This document shows, piece by piece, positions 52,213-60,964 of a stretch of 64,000 bases of DNA. The DNA lies in the NCBI RefSeq assembly GCF_003469185.1, contig NZ_QSIL01000003.1:62001-126000 (forward strand), given 5' to 3'. Position 1 is the stretch's first letter; each line of letters begins with the position of its first letter. Origin of the DNA: Collinsella sp. AM34-10 (lineage in GTDB: Bacteria; Actinomycetota; Coriobacteriia; Coriobacteriales; Coriobacteriaceae). The notes beneath the pieces were generated by a model. The model worked only from the letters and a program-made list of their open reading frames with translations. It did no database searches and had not been told where the DNA came from. The position numbers and the translations under genes are program-made.

Positions 52213-53067
52213 GTGTTCGCAGCCATCTTTGGCGAAGCTGTTTTTGTTAAATGGTGCGGGGGAGTGTTTGGGATTTGGGGTGTATTAGTTTCCTTTATTT
52301 CCCTAGATGACCTTGGACTAAGTAATACTTGCCTAAAGATTATGGCTCTTTTGGTCTTGCTCTTTTTGTCGTGCGTGGGCAGTACTGCTCACGCCGCTCT
52401 TAAGCGAAATCGAGAGTTTTGGTCTTGTGGCAGCTCGTCGCTGCAGGCGTGTTATGGGGATTTGTTTTCGTTCGCAGACGATTTTGAAGGTGGTCATTGT
52501 TGTTGCGTTATTCCTGTCAATACGACTTTCGATACCGTAGTCGATAAACCGGGCTCCTGCATGCATCCACTCGTTTCGCCATTTAGCCTGCATGGCCTTT
52601 GGCTTTCCAAGATGCAGGAGCGCGGTCTGTCTGTTGCCGAAATTGACCGAAGGATTTACGACGCTCTTACGGATGTCGATCCGGTGTCCGTTAAAACAGC
52701 TCCTGTTGAATTTCGTGGCAAAACAAATGAGTATCCGGTTGGGACCGTTGTTCCCTTTTCCGTCGGTAATATTACGTACCTGCTTACTGCTCTATCTCAA
52801 TTCGATGGCCGGAATGTCGCTCATAGTGATAGAGAGAACCTACTTTTGGCTCTAAATGGCGTGATTGAATTCCATGATGGAAACGGTCAGGGTTGTAATT
52901 TGGTTATTCCTCTAATGGGTACAGGTTTATCGCGCATGGGTTTGGACCATAAGGGATCATTCAGTTTAATCACTTCATTTTTAACGCTCCATCGCGATAA
53001 ATTGATCGGGCATACGACAGTTGTCGTCTACTCTGGCGATGTTGATAAGGTTTCTATTTGGGATTAA
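52213..53067 (+). CDS. Thoeris type II-like ThsA: membrane protein with a macro-like domain
   Basis: The 284-residue product has two membrane helices (about residues 14-30 and 40-60: VFGIWGVLVSFISL and IMALLVLLFLSCVGSTAHAA), then a soluble domain of about 200 residues. That domain contains CCCVIPVNTTFDTVVDKPG, PFSVGNITYLLTALSQFD and VIPLMGTGLSRMGL, matching the macro-type domain of type II Thoeris ThsA. In that system TIR-made ADP-ribose-type signals open or trigger the membrane effector. A more natural start is ATG 52182 (AAGGA upstream, MRMTKLIDTLRVRSHLWR), which joins this frame only if one T is removed from TTTTT at 52239-52243. The N-terminus here may therefore be frameshifted. Confidence 0.72.
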   Translation: MFAAIFGEAVFVKWCGGVFGIWGVLVSFISLDDLGLSNTCLKIMALLVLLFLSCVGSTAHAALKRNREFWSCGSSSLQACYGDLFSFADDFEGGHCCCVIPVNTTFDTVVDKPGSCMHPLVSPFSLHGLWLSKMQERGLSVAEIDRRIYDALTDVDPVSVKTAPVEFRGKTNEYPVGTVVPFSVGNITYLLTALSQFDGRNVAHSDRENLLLALNGVIEFHDGNGQGCNLVIPLMGTGLSRMGLDHKGSFSLITSFLTLHRDKLIGHTTVVVYSGDVDKVSIWD

Positions 53068-53078
53068 GAGGAGCTCGC

Positions 53079-53594
53079 ATGGTTTATCGTACAAGAACCT
53101 ATATTGCAGCTGATTGGGACCATGATTTCGACGCTGTTGACCAATTGAGAAAGTGGAACGACAGCGGCTATTGGTCGCTTAGTTTTACCGATGCCCATGA
53201 GCTTCATCAGTCTCGTGATACAAGCAAGCCCTGTAACATCAAGGCATCTCTTAGGCAACGCATGGACGCTTCAAAGCGTTTTGTTCTAGTTGTGGGTGAC
53301 CATACCGACACGGTAACAAAGGGTAGCTGCCAGTGGTGCTGGTCGTATCGTCGTGGATATAAGCTGTGCAACGTTGGAAAGTACGTTACGTTTGAGAGCT
53401 ATATCGAAAACGAATGCAGGATGGCCAAGGAGGCTAGCGTCGAAATCGTAGTTCTCTACAATTCTGCGCGCGTGAACAGGTCTTTGTGTCCTGAAGTTAT
53501 CAGGGATTGCGGCGTTCATGCCCCAATGAAAAGCCGTCGCAAGGGCTATTTGGACTGGGACTACCAGCAAGTAAAAATGGCGCTTGGGATGTAG
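53079..53594 (+). CDS. Thoeris ThsB-like TIR-domain protein (DUF1863 type)
   Basis: This 171-residue protein starts YRTRTYIAADWDHDFDAVDQ and continues FTDAHELHQSRDT, then SLRQRMDASKRFVLVVGDHT near residues 55-74. That is the layout of the MTH538/DUF1863 TIR-like family used as ThsB. The likely catalytic Glu lies in YIENECRMAKEA near residues 114-125. TIR proteins sense infection and make a nucleotide signal from NAD for ThsA. ATG 53079 follows GAGGAG at 5 nt, 11 bp after thsA. The cysteine-rich SCQWCWSYRRGYKLC segment in the middle is an unusual insertion. Confidence 0.75.
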   Translation: MVYRTRTYIAADWDHDFDAVDQLRKWNDSGYWSLSFTDAHELHQSRDTSKPCNIKASLRQRMDASKRFVLVVGDHTDTVTKGSCQWCWSYRRGYKLCNVGKYVTFESYIENECRMAKEASVEIVVLYNSARVNRSLCPEVIRDCGVHAPMKSRRKGYLDWDYQQVKMALGM

Positions 53595-53934
53595 GGCTAA
53601 GCGTTCGTGCTGATTGGGATTGTCCTGTGAGAGATTTTAGTAATCCTGATTAGCAAAGCTCCATCTATTCTTGATTTCATGCCTATCAATTTGATCTTCC
53701 TTGTAGGTACACGCGAATTTATACGGTTGCTGCTGGTTCGGATGAGCATTTGCGCTACTCGCTTGTCGAGCTATTTAGCTCAGGTAACTTCATGATGCAC
53801 TAAGGATATTTACTTGAATTCAGGGGTGACGTAACCGAATTGATTCTTATCTTAATTTGGATGTCTCCTGGCGCTGGAGGCGTTTTAACATTGAAGCCTT
53901 AGGTGATTGTTTCGATATAGATTGGCGGGGCTTG
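53595..53934. other. Gap of 340 bp without a supported gene
   Basis: AT-rich sequence between the TIR gene and AbiH. Frames are broken by frequent stops and I see no strong hairpin, repeat or tRNA. It should hold the AbiH promoter. A frame from ATG 53857 joins AbiH but has no ribosome site. Confidence 0.5.
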
Positions 53935-54987
53935 GTGTTTAAGATTCTCTGGATTATTGGTAACGGCTTTGATATAAATCTTGGCCTAAATACGGGGTAT
54001 CGTTCATTTCTGTTGAATAAATATTTTGCAGACGGCACGTCGAATAAATATCGAGATGAACTTGTCGGACGCTTGGGGGATTTTGATCCAGGGTCTCAAT
54101 CCAATCTCTGGTCAGATCTTGAGCTGCTATTGGGCGAGACTACCAAGCTTTACGAGGATGATGTCGAGCTATTTCACGAGACGTTTGAGGATATTCAGCA
54201 GCAGCTGTTGGAATATGTGGCGCAAGAGTCGCAGCGGCTACCAGATGTGTTCCCTCCGGCCACAATTACAGAATTCAAGGATTCGTTGTGCCTATTTTCT
54301 CGACGGCTTGCGCCGTTGGATCGAGTCGATGCTATTTCGGAACTAGCCCCACTGGATAACGCTTGGGTTTCTGCTATTTCTCTCAATTACACTCGTGCTT
54401 TCGATTCGTTTTGGAATGCAGCTTGCCAAAACGGCAGATTACACCTGCAAATGCTTGGCGATGAGGTCAATTATTATTATGAGGATCGGCTTCTTCATTT
54501 ACATGGAGGTGTTGATGATTTGGGCAATGGAGCTTCTCCGGTTTTTGGAGTCTCTGACCATTCTCAGATTTCCTCTGTCCCGTTGTCCAACGATGCTGAT
54601 TTTACTGAATTGTGGATCAAGAGTCAGCGAAACGCTGGCATATTGCGTAATAACAATACCCAGGATATGGCTGATCTCGTGAGTTCCGCTAATCTCATTT
54701 GTATTTATGGGTGCAGTCTTGGTCGCAGTGATGCTTATATTTGGAAAGAAGTCGGAAAGAATATTGTGAGCTCCGTTACCCCTCTATATATTTTTGATTA
54801 CGAGCTACCCGATCGAAGATCTGGCTCTTATCGGCGTTTCCAAAAACAGCGGCAAATGCTAATCGACACGTTTTTATCTGTCGCCGAAATCAAAGGCTCG
54901 GATAAGGAGCTTGCGGTTAAGCGCATTGTTCCAGTCGAATCCTCGAGACTCTTCCGGTTCGGTTCTCGGTTGAAATTGGATGAGTGA
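53935..54987 (+). CDS. AbiH family abortive-infection protein
   Basis: This 350-residue protein begins VFKILWIIGNGFDINLGLNT, matching the AbiH hallmark (hydrophobic strand followed by GNGFDxxxGLxTxY) and YRSFLLNKY. Further family features are ISLNYTRAFDSFW near residue 155 and LLHLHGGVDD near residue 185, and ANLICIYGCSLGRSDAYIW near residue 250. AbiH proteins protect against phage by abortive infection in lactococci; their chemistry is unclear. The start GTG 53935 follows GGCGGGG and places the hallmark at the N-terminus as in relatives. The gene stands alone in the defence island. Confidence 0.85.
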   Translation: MFKILWIIGNGFDINLGLNTGYRSFLLNKYFADGTSNKYRDELVGRLGDFDPGSQSNLWSDLELLLGETTKLYEDDVELFHETFEDIQQQLLEYVAQESQRLPDVFPPATITEFKDSLCLFSRRLAPLDRVDAISELAPLDNAWVSAISLNYTRAFDSFWNAACQNGRLHLQMLGDEVNYYYEDRLLHLHGGVDDLGNGASPVFGVSDHSQISSVPLSNDADFTELWIKSQRNAGILRNNNTQDMADLVSSANLICIYGCSLGRSDAYIWKEVGKNIVSSVTPLYIFDYELPDRRSGSYRRFQKQRQMLIDTFLSVAEIKGSDKELAVKRIVPVESSRLFRFGSRLKLDE

Positions 54988-55682
54988 CCATTTACTCGTT
55001 TAGCCACTGAGTATCGCGAAGTTACGCTACCGTTATTGAGCGTAGCGCTGCGAGCGATATCGTATGTGATGCTCTCTTGTTGCCGGCGCCCGGCTTCGTG
55101 TCGTTGTTGCATGTCTGTTTCGCCCATGACGAACCAGATTACGTGTGACACGTATGTGCATCTCGCCATACTTTAGTATGAGACGATTTCTCTATCAATT
55201 GTCGTATCTTGCCGATAGTCATATTCGGACTGCCGCGCAGTCGAGTGAACGGGGCGTTCGGCCTGCTCATGATTGGCGAGTGGCTGCTCGACAAACCGGA
55301 TGTCGAGTTCAGGTCGATGCTGCTGGAGCCGACGAAGCTGGGGTACGGTATCGCCTCGACCGTCTCCTGCACCCAGTTCAAGAAGAAGGGCTGCGCTCGC
55401 CCCTCGGCGGCGGGCTCCATGCGGACGTCATCATGGACGATATCGCGCACAATGCGGTCTAGGTCGATATGGGTGAGGCCAAAATGGGGAGCGCCGCGGA
55501 CAGACTGGTAGCAGCAAAATGCATCATGGTCATCGCCGACCCCGGTGCCCAGACACAATAACGGCGGTGACTTTTTGCGATATTCAGCAGTGCTCAAGCG
55601 AGCAAATACGCAGCCGCGCTCAGCACAACAAGAAAGTGTTAGATTGTTGAAAGCCATAAAACCTTAACGGTTAGGAGGCTAC
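54988..55682. other. Gap of 695 bp with a GC-rich block, no convincing gene
   Basis: The part 55200-55630 is much richer in GC than AbiH and gajA around it. Open frames exist on both strands, the longest 172 codons on the minus strand (55139-55657), but none has a ribosome site with a family I can name. It may be the scar of a mobile element or an old core-genome fragment. CGTGTGACACG near 55141-55151 is the only clear palindrome. Confidence 0.45.
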
Positions 55683-57413
55683 ATGAGGATCTCTAGACTG
55701 AGGATTGAGAACTATCGGAATCTCGATGGCGTAGCGATTAGTTTTGACGAGGACGTGACCTATATTGTCGGCGAAAACAACCTCGGCAAAACGAATGTGC
55801 TCGACTTGCTCAATACAATCTTCAATCAAGCGACGATTAGCGAAGAGGATTTCGCTAACATTGAAAAGCACTCAGGGGCTCTAGTTACTTTAAAGTTGGA
55901 CGAGGACGAGATCGGAATAACGGGGCTCGACATCGATCCTACGACCGGAAACACTATTAGCGTCTGCGCCTTTGCTGACGATCCGGATTCTCGAATTGAA
56001 TTTAAGGTCGAAGGGAGCGGAGAAAGTATTTCACCCTCTCTGATGCGATCCGTTCATATGTTCAGGTACTCTACTGCATCCTTTAATAGGGGAGACTTGG
56101 CGTTTGATGGTACCCGAGGTGTCGGCAAAGTTCTCTCCAAACGAATCGCGCTTTACCTGGATAAGGAGGGCAAAAAGGTCTCTGACTTTTTGGATGGGGG
56201 TGAGCTCGAAGGTCTGGTCGCTGATCTCGGCGCAATCGTTAGTAACGTTCCCATCCTTTCATCATATGGTGTGAGGACAGGCGTTGATTCATCGGATGGC
56301 GGAACGCTCGGAAGTTTGGTTACCTTGCTTGACAAGAGGGGCGTTCATTTTAATAAGGCAGGGGTAGGCTTGCAGTACCTTGCCATTGCCTCGCTCTCGA
56401 TAATCGAGAGTATTATGCGTCTTTCGCCTAAACGCCTTCAAGAGAGCCTCTGCACGGATGACGACGGCAAGTGCGTGCTGCACGCTGTGCTGGCTTATGA
56501 CGAACCCGAAGCTCACCTTCACCCGTATATGCAGAGGCGTCTCTCGAAGAGCTTGCATAGGATTTGCGATGGGAGGGACGACGGATTCAATGCTCTTCTA
56601 AAGGACTATTTCGGGATTGATTCAATCAAAGCTCAGCTAATCATGGTGACACATTCGCCAAACATTCTGGCTCGCGGCTATAAGAACATTGTGCGATTCG
56701 GGCAGGGCGAAGATTCGCCGAAGGTCGTGTGCGGTAGGGATATTGACCTGTCCGACAAGTTTGAAAAGCATCTTATGTTGAATTTTGAGTCAGTGCGTGA
56801 GGCTTTTTTCGCTCGGTCTGTTTTGGCTTTTGAGGGGCAGACGGAGTCCGGTGCCATTCCGGTGTTCGCCCGCAACCTTGGGATGGATCTGGATGATTAT
56901 GGAGTTGTGCCAATCAGGGCTGGCGGGAAAAAGAACGTTGAGCCACTCTGTGAACTTCTGGGCAAGTTCGAGATTCCAAATTATTCCATTGTCGATAGGG
57001 ATGATGAGCTGCAAGAAACTTCTGGAGACCATATAACGACAACCGGACGGGATTTTGAAGCTGAGGTTGTTGACGCGTTCTTCGCTAGCGATAACCAGGG
57101 TGCGTTTATTGCGCTTCTTGAGTCAATTGACCCTTTTCAGAGGGCAACTAGCATCAAGGGGAATTGCAGAGCTCTGAAAAACGCCCGAACTGTCTACGGC
57201 GTTAGCTTGCCGGGCGCTGAGTACGATTTTCGGGGGCCGGAGTTTGACGGGCAGTTCGCCGACAAGCCTGAATCGCGTGCGCTTATGTACGCATGGCTTT
57301 CATCGAACAAGGGCGTCGCGTCTGGCGTCGCCCTCGCGGAGGCTCTTGGTGCCGAAGGCGTTCCCGACTGTTACAAAAGTATTATTCGCAAGGCCGTGGG
57401 GCTTGAATGCTGA
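55683..57413 (+). CDS. gajA: Gabija GajA: OLD-family ATPase with TOPRIM nuclease domain
   Basis: This 576-residue protein starts MRISRLRIENYRNLDG with Walker A IVGENNLGKT (residues 28-37), the ABC-type half-domain split by a long insertion. AYDEPEAHLHPYMQRRL near residue 278 is Walker B, and IMVTHSPNILA near residue 320 the switch histidine. A TOPRIM domain follows: LAFEGQTESGAIPVFARNLG near residue 382 with the metal Glu, and YSIVDRDDE near residue 438. GajA nicks DNA when nucleotides are depleted during phage infection. ATG 55683 follows TTAGGAGG. Length matches known GajA, and the partner helicase overlaps it. Confidence 0.93.
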   Translation: MRISRLRIENYRNLDGVAISFDEDVTYIVGENNLGKTNVLDLLNTIFNQATISEEDFANIEKHSGALVTLKLDEDEIGITGLDIDPTTGNTISVCAFADDPDSRIEFKVEGSGESISPSLMRSVHMFRYSTASFNRGDLAFDGTRGVGKVLSKRIALYLDKEGKKVSDFLDGGELEGLVADLGAIVSNVPILSSYGVRTGVDSSDGGTLGSLVTLLDKRGVHFNKAGVGLQYLAIASLSIIESIMRLSPKRLQESLCTDDDGKCVLHAVLAYDEPEAHLHPYMQRRLSKSLHRICDGRDDGFNALLKDYFGIDSIKAQLIMVTHSPNILARGYKNIVRFGQGEDSPKVVCGRDIDLSDKFEKHLMLNFESVREAFFARSVLAFEGQTESGAIPVFARNLGMDLDDYGVVPIRAGGKKNVEPLCELLGKFEIPNYSIVDRDDELQETSGDHITTTGRDFEAEVVDAFFASDNQGAFIALLESIDPFQRATSIKGNCRALKNARTVYGVSLPGAEYDFRGPEFDGQFADKPESRALMYAWLSSNKGVASGVALAEALGAEGVPDCYKSIIRKAVGLEC

Positions 57414-59224
57414 TGAGCCAGACTGACTTGCTGGATAGCGTTGGGGCCGCGATTGAGGCGCGCTGTGGTGTAGATGCGTCGCAGCGCTCTGCGATTTTTT
57501 CACCATCGAAGAGGGTGTTCGTGGAGGCGCCGGCAGGCTACGGGAAGACCACGGTGATGACTGGGCGGGCTTGCTGGCTGCTGGCATCCGGCGAAGTCCG
57601 GCCGCCAAAAAAGATTTTGGCCCTGACCTTTAGTGTCGCCGCTGCGCGGAGAGTGCGAGCGGATTTGGGCGCCACTATGTCGACGCTTCCGGGTTCCGTG
57701 GCCAAGCGTTTTGAGGACAGTGTCATGGCGACTAACTTCCACGGCTTTGCTTGGGCCCTGCTGCGCAGATACTGGAGATCGCTCTTGCTCCCAGTAAGCG
57801 TTGACGAGCTTTCTATGGTCGATGATAGCCACGCCGTTGACGAGCTGGTTTCGCGAGGCGGTAAGCTTTTCTGGGATGAAAAGAATGTTTTCAGCAGCTT
57901 CCTCCGCTCCATGAGAAATGGTCAAGACGAAGACCTGAGACACGGCATACGCCCTTTTAATAGGATAATTAAGGATAGGTTCGCGTCGAACGGTCTCTTG
58001 CCGTACTCTGGAATGATCTCCCTTGCAATTGAATTGCTTGCCGATTTCTCAAAGTTGAGATCCTATCTGTCGACGGCGTATCCTGTCGTACTCGTCGACG
58101 AAGCGCAGGACACGAATGCCCTGTGCTACATCTTTTTAAAAGGCCTGCTTTCCGATGAATCAGGAATATGCATGTTCGGCGATCCTATTCAGCGTGTCTA
58201 TGGTTTTATTGGTGCAATAGAAGGCTTAAAGACAAGGGCCACTACCGACCTGTGTCTATCGCAGCTGGAGCTCGAACATAATCATAGGTTTTCTGGGGGA
58301 TCTATTGTCGGGGAGCTCGGTGCTGCGATTCGCTCCAACATAAAGGGTGTCATTGCCGGCGGTACGCCCCGACTTCCCATATTTGTTGGCGCTGCGCAGC
58401 AAGATGAAGCGACTGCCATCGTTTCGAAGGTCGCCACTCTCGCTCAAGGAGGTAGCGGTAGGATTGCGATTCTTGTTCGTAAGCGCGGTGCCCTGGCCAA
58501 TCTCATCACTGACGAGCTGACTAAAGAGGAGATGCCATACTTCAACGGGCTTTTCTCTGATACAGACCCAGAGTTCATTGAATTCAATGCGTTTACTTTA
58601 TCCAGGATTACCGATGCAGCGTCTGGAGAAAAGGGCGTCAGCCGGTCTGCTGCGGACAAAATAATTGACTCCGTCTCTGATGAACTGCTGACTGGCTCCA
58701 GGAGATTCGAGTATGGGCGGTCCTATGCCATGCTTCTTGGAGCGCTGCGGAAACACCTTAAAACTGACTGCGTCGCGATGGATCCGTCTGAGCGCTTCGA
58801 CTATATCGTTAGCATCTTTTCCGAGGGCTCCCTGCGGCGTTTCTCCGATTACCTTGATGCAGGCATCTCGATCATGACCATTCACTCCGCTAAGGGGCTC
58901 GAGTGGGACACTGTTTTCATTCCGGGCGTTACGCGTTTCGATTGGCCTGGAGTGATTTGCTCTCGGTGCGAAAGAGCTGGATTATGCTCGCATTCTGCGT
59001 ATGGATGCCGGATCGTTGATGCGATGAATATGCCAGACGGGCTTATTGAGGAAATGGGCCTGCTGTACGTCGGCGTCACTCGCGCCCGCAAAGCGGTATA
59101 TGTCTCCGCTTCTATGCAGCGCAGGACAAATAACGGGAACTATCAGGTTGCTTGCCCCTCTTGCCTAACGTCTCTTCCAGGCATTGAGCCTGTAAGTTGG
59201 ACGGTCATGGACGAGGAGGAGTGA
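57407..59224 (+). CDS. gajB: Gabija GajB: UvrD-like helicase
   Basis: This 605-residue SF1 helicase has Walker A EAPAGYGKTTVM near residues 40-51, motif Ib region LALTFSVAAARRVRAD, and Walker B VVLVDEAQDTNAL near residue 225. GDPIQRVYGFIGA follows, then LELEHNHRFSGGSIVGEL, MTIHSAKGLEWDTVFIPG and LLYVGVTRARKAVYVSAS. GajB joins GajA in a heteromeric complex that degrades phage DNA. The C-terminal part has cysteines in the pattern CSRCERAGLCSHSAYGC and later CPSC that look like a zinc or Fe-S site. It is longer than the first described GajB of about 494 residues. The start overlaps gajA by 7 bp; ATG 57413 is an alternative. Confidence 0.92.
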   Translation: MLMSQTDLLDSVGAAIEARCGVDASQRSAIFSPSKRVFVEAPAGYGKTTVMTGRACWLLASGEVRPPKKILALTFSVAAARRVRADLGATMSTLPGSVAKRFEDSVMATNFHGFAWALLRRYWRSLLLPVSVDELSMVDDSHAVDELVSRGGKLFWDEKNVFSSFLRSMRNGQDEDLRHGIRPFNRIIKDRFASNGLLPYSGMISLAIELLADFSKLRSYLSTAYPVVLVDEAQDTNALCYIFLKGLLSDESGICMFGDPIQRVYGFIGAIEGLKTRATTDLCLSQLELEHNHRFSGGSIVGELGAAIRSNIKGVIAGGTPRLPIFVGAAQQDEATAIVSKVATLAQGGSGRIAILVRKRGALANLITDELTKEEMPYFNGLFSDTDPEFIEFNAFTLSRITDAASGEKGVSRSAADKIIDSVSDELLTGSRRFEYGRSYAMLLGALRKHLKTDCVAMDPSERFDYIVSIFSEGSLRRFSDYLDAGISIMTIHSAKGLEWDTVFIPGVTRFDWPGVICSRCERAGLCSHSAYGCRIVDAMNMPDGLIEEMGLLYVGVTRARKAVYVSASMQRRTNNGNYQVACPSCLTSLPGIEPVSWTVMDEEE

Positions 59225-59257
59225 TCTGTGGCGGTATGGAGCGTGCCTACTGTTGGC

Positions 59258-59291
59258 GCGAGGTCCGGTCAGTGGCCTGGCCGGACCTCGC
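59258..59291. terminator. Hairpin between convergent gajB and the fused PARIS-like gene
   Basis: A perfect 11-bp stem GCGAGGTCCGG (59258-59268) and CCGGACCTCGC (59281-59291). It sits between two convergent genes and probably serves both as terminator, although no clear T-run follows on either strand. Confidence 0.6.
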
Positions 59292-59309
59292 TGGGTGTGA
59301 AGAGGTCGT

Positions 59310-60905
59310 TCAGTGTGAAATATAGTGCCTTAGGGCTTCGGAAAGTTCGTCTCTCAGGTCGCCCTCCAACAAGGAAATTGCACGATCGACATAGATTTTG
59401 TTATCAATACCAAAGTAATGGCCAACGCTTGTTGCAAGAGACTTGTCGTTAAATAGCCCGAGAATCTCATTGTAATCTTGCTCTTCAATGGCCTGTTGAT
59501 ATCTGTTGTTAACGTCCTTTTCTATGCTCGCTATATCAATTAAAGATGCAATGCCGTCGGCAGTCAGCTGCTCATTATCCGAAATAGTTATTCCGGAAAG
59601 TACTTCCTTTACGCCTGCTACAAGCGCTTCCGATGTCTGCTTGCTTGTTTGTTTGCTGAATCTTTCAATTACATATGACTTAATACCGGAAAAGGTCTTG
59701 CCTGCATCGGCACCGAAACGCTGAGATAGAGCCTGGACCGCTTCTTTGGTGAGAAAGAGATTTTCAATTTCTGCGACCTTGAGGTGGAAAATGCCCTTTT
59801 CCTTAAGGGCGTTGAGCTGTTCCTCGGTTTTAAAGTCTCTGTCTATGATGCCCCAGGCCTTTATGGCATGAAGGCCTGGGGTGCGATTATATGCTTTCAC
59901 ATTATTGATGACCTGCTCGCATCCGCCGGAAGGGACTACATAGCAATTGGGGAAAAGCGCGGAATATATTCGTTTGTCGTAGCTTCCTTCGGTTCCCTCA
60001 ACGAATAGGACCTCTTTTCTATTGCCAAGAAGCTCTATTAAGAGTTCCTTTGGAAGGTCACTATCGGGAAGGGTTTCTAATTCCCATTTGCTGCCATCGA
60101 AATTCTTAACCCAGATGATATCTGAGCTTCGATGTGTTGAGGCGAAGTTGACATCGTGGGTTATGTAGATAAAGAGGCAGTCTGGGCGCGACTGCTCTAG
60201 GGAAGTCCAGAGTCGCGCCATAAGCGATGGGTGCAAATGAACTTCAGGCTCGTCCATGATGATTATCTTGTCGTTTGGGACACAAAGTACTTGCGCGGCA
60301 AGATATAGCACTGAACGCTCGCCGTCGCTCATTTGCGTTGCGCTGTAGCGATCCGTTTTACTTTGTGAGTACGCGTAGAAGGCCGCGTCTTCCTGCTCGA
60401 TCTTTCTTTGAGGAAAGACTTCATTCCAAATTACCTTAAGCTTATCTAGGGCTGTTTTCGGTAGAGGGGGCCTTTCTGCTGAAATAGACTCCGCATGTTT
60501 GCATTCATCAATAAACCGTTGGTTTTCAAGATTTACTTGTGCGATGAGGGCTGCTAAAACATCGTCAAAATCGTCAAGGAGCTTTGTTGTATAGCTTTCA
60601 CCCCATCCCCATCGAACTTGTTTGTTCTCCTTATATTGGGAGCCGCCGTAAAAAACGTTATCTTCTGCTTCTGTAAAGCTTTTTAAAGGGACTCTCTCAG
60701 AAAAATTGATATCACGTTGCGCTGAGATTCTATGGACCTTTTCGAAATCTTGTTGCTCTATCCAAGCGCCGAGTTTTGATTTGCCAGACCCATTTGCTCC
60801 GATAATAACAACGGAGTTGACATGGGCAACACGGCAGGACTTTATGTTGTCGGTATTGGGTAGCCAATACTCATATTTTGGTCTGCTTTCTGTCAATTGC
60901 CTCAC
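59310..60905 (-). CDS. Single-gene ATPase plus DUF4435 TOPRIM protein, resembling fused PARIS (AriA-AriB)
   Basis: The first 285 residues are an AAA/ABC-type ATPase: Walker A VVIIGANGSGKSKLG near residues 32-46, signature ATQMSDGERSVLYLA near residue 190, Walker B KIIIMDEPEVHLHPSLM near residue 222, and switch IYITHDVNFAS. The second half matches DUF4435, a TOPRIM-like nuclease domain: KEVLFVEGTEGSYDKRIYS near residue 297, VVPSGGCEQVINNVKAYN, and WGIIDRDFKTEE near residue 350. In PARIS these are AriA and AriB, where AriB is released to attack tRNA after a phage inhibitor is sensed. Here both are one 531-residue chain. The start GTG 60905 has no clear ribosome site. Confidence 0.78.
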   Translation of the reverse strand: MRQLTESRPKYEYWLPNTDNIKSCRVAHVNSVVIIGANGSGKSKLGAWIEQQDFEKVHRISAQRDINFSERVPLKSFTEAEDNVFYGGSQYKENKQVRWGWGESYTTKLLDDFDDVLAALIAQVNLENQRFIDECKHAESISAERPPLPKTALDKLKVIWNEVFPQRKIEQEDAAFYAYSQSKTDRYSATQMSDGERSVLYLAAQVLCVPNDKIIIMDEPEVHLHPSLMARLWTSLEQSRPDCLFIYITHDVNFASTHRSSDIIWVKNFDGSKWELETLPDSDLPKELLIELLGNRKEVLFVEGTEGSYDKRIYSALFPNCYVVPSGGCEQVINNVKAYNRTPGLHAIKAWGIIDRDFKTEEQLNALKEKGIFHLKVAEIENLFLTKEAVQALSQRFGADAGKTFSGIKSYVIERFSKQTSKQTSEALVAGVKEVLSGITISDNEQLTADGIASLIDIASIEKDVNNRYQQAIEEQDYNEILGLFNDKSLATSVGHYFGIDNKIYVDRAISLLEGDLRDELSEALRHYISH

Positions 60906-60964
60906 CCAGTTAATGACGATTTTGGACTGATTTAATAATATTATTACTAAGCCCGACGGCCTGA

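Noticed and set aside
55139-55657. 172-codon minus-strand gene
   Set aside because: No ribosome site, no recognisable domain, and competing frames on the other strand, so it is left as an unexplained GC-rich block.
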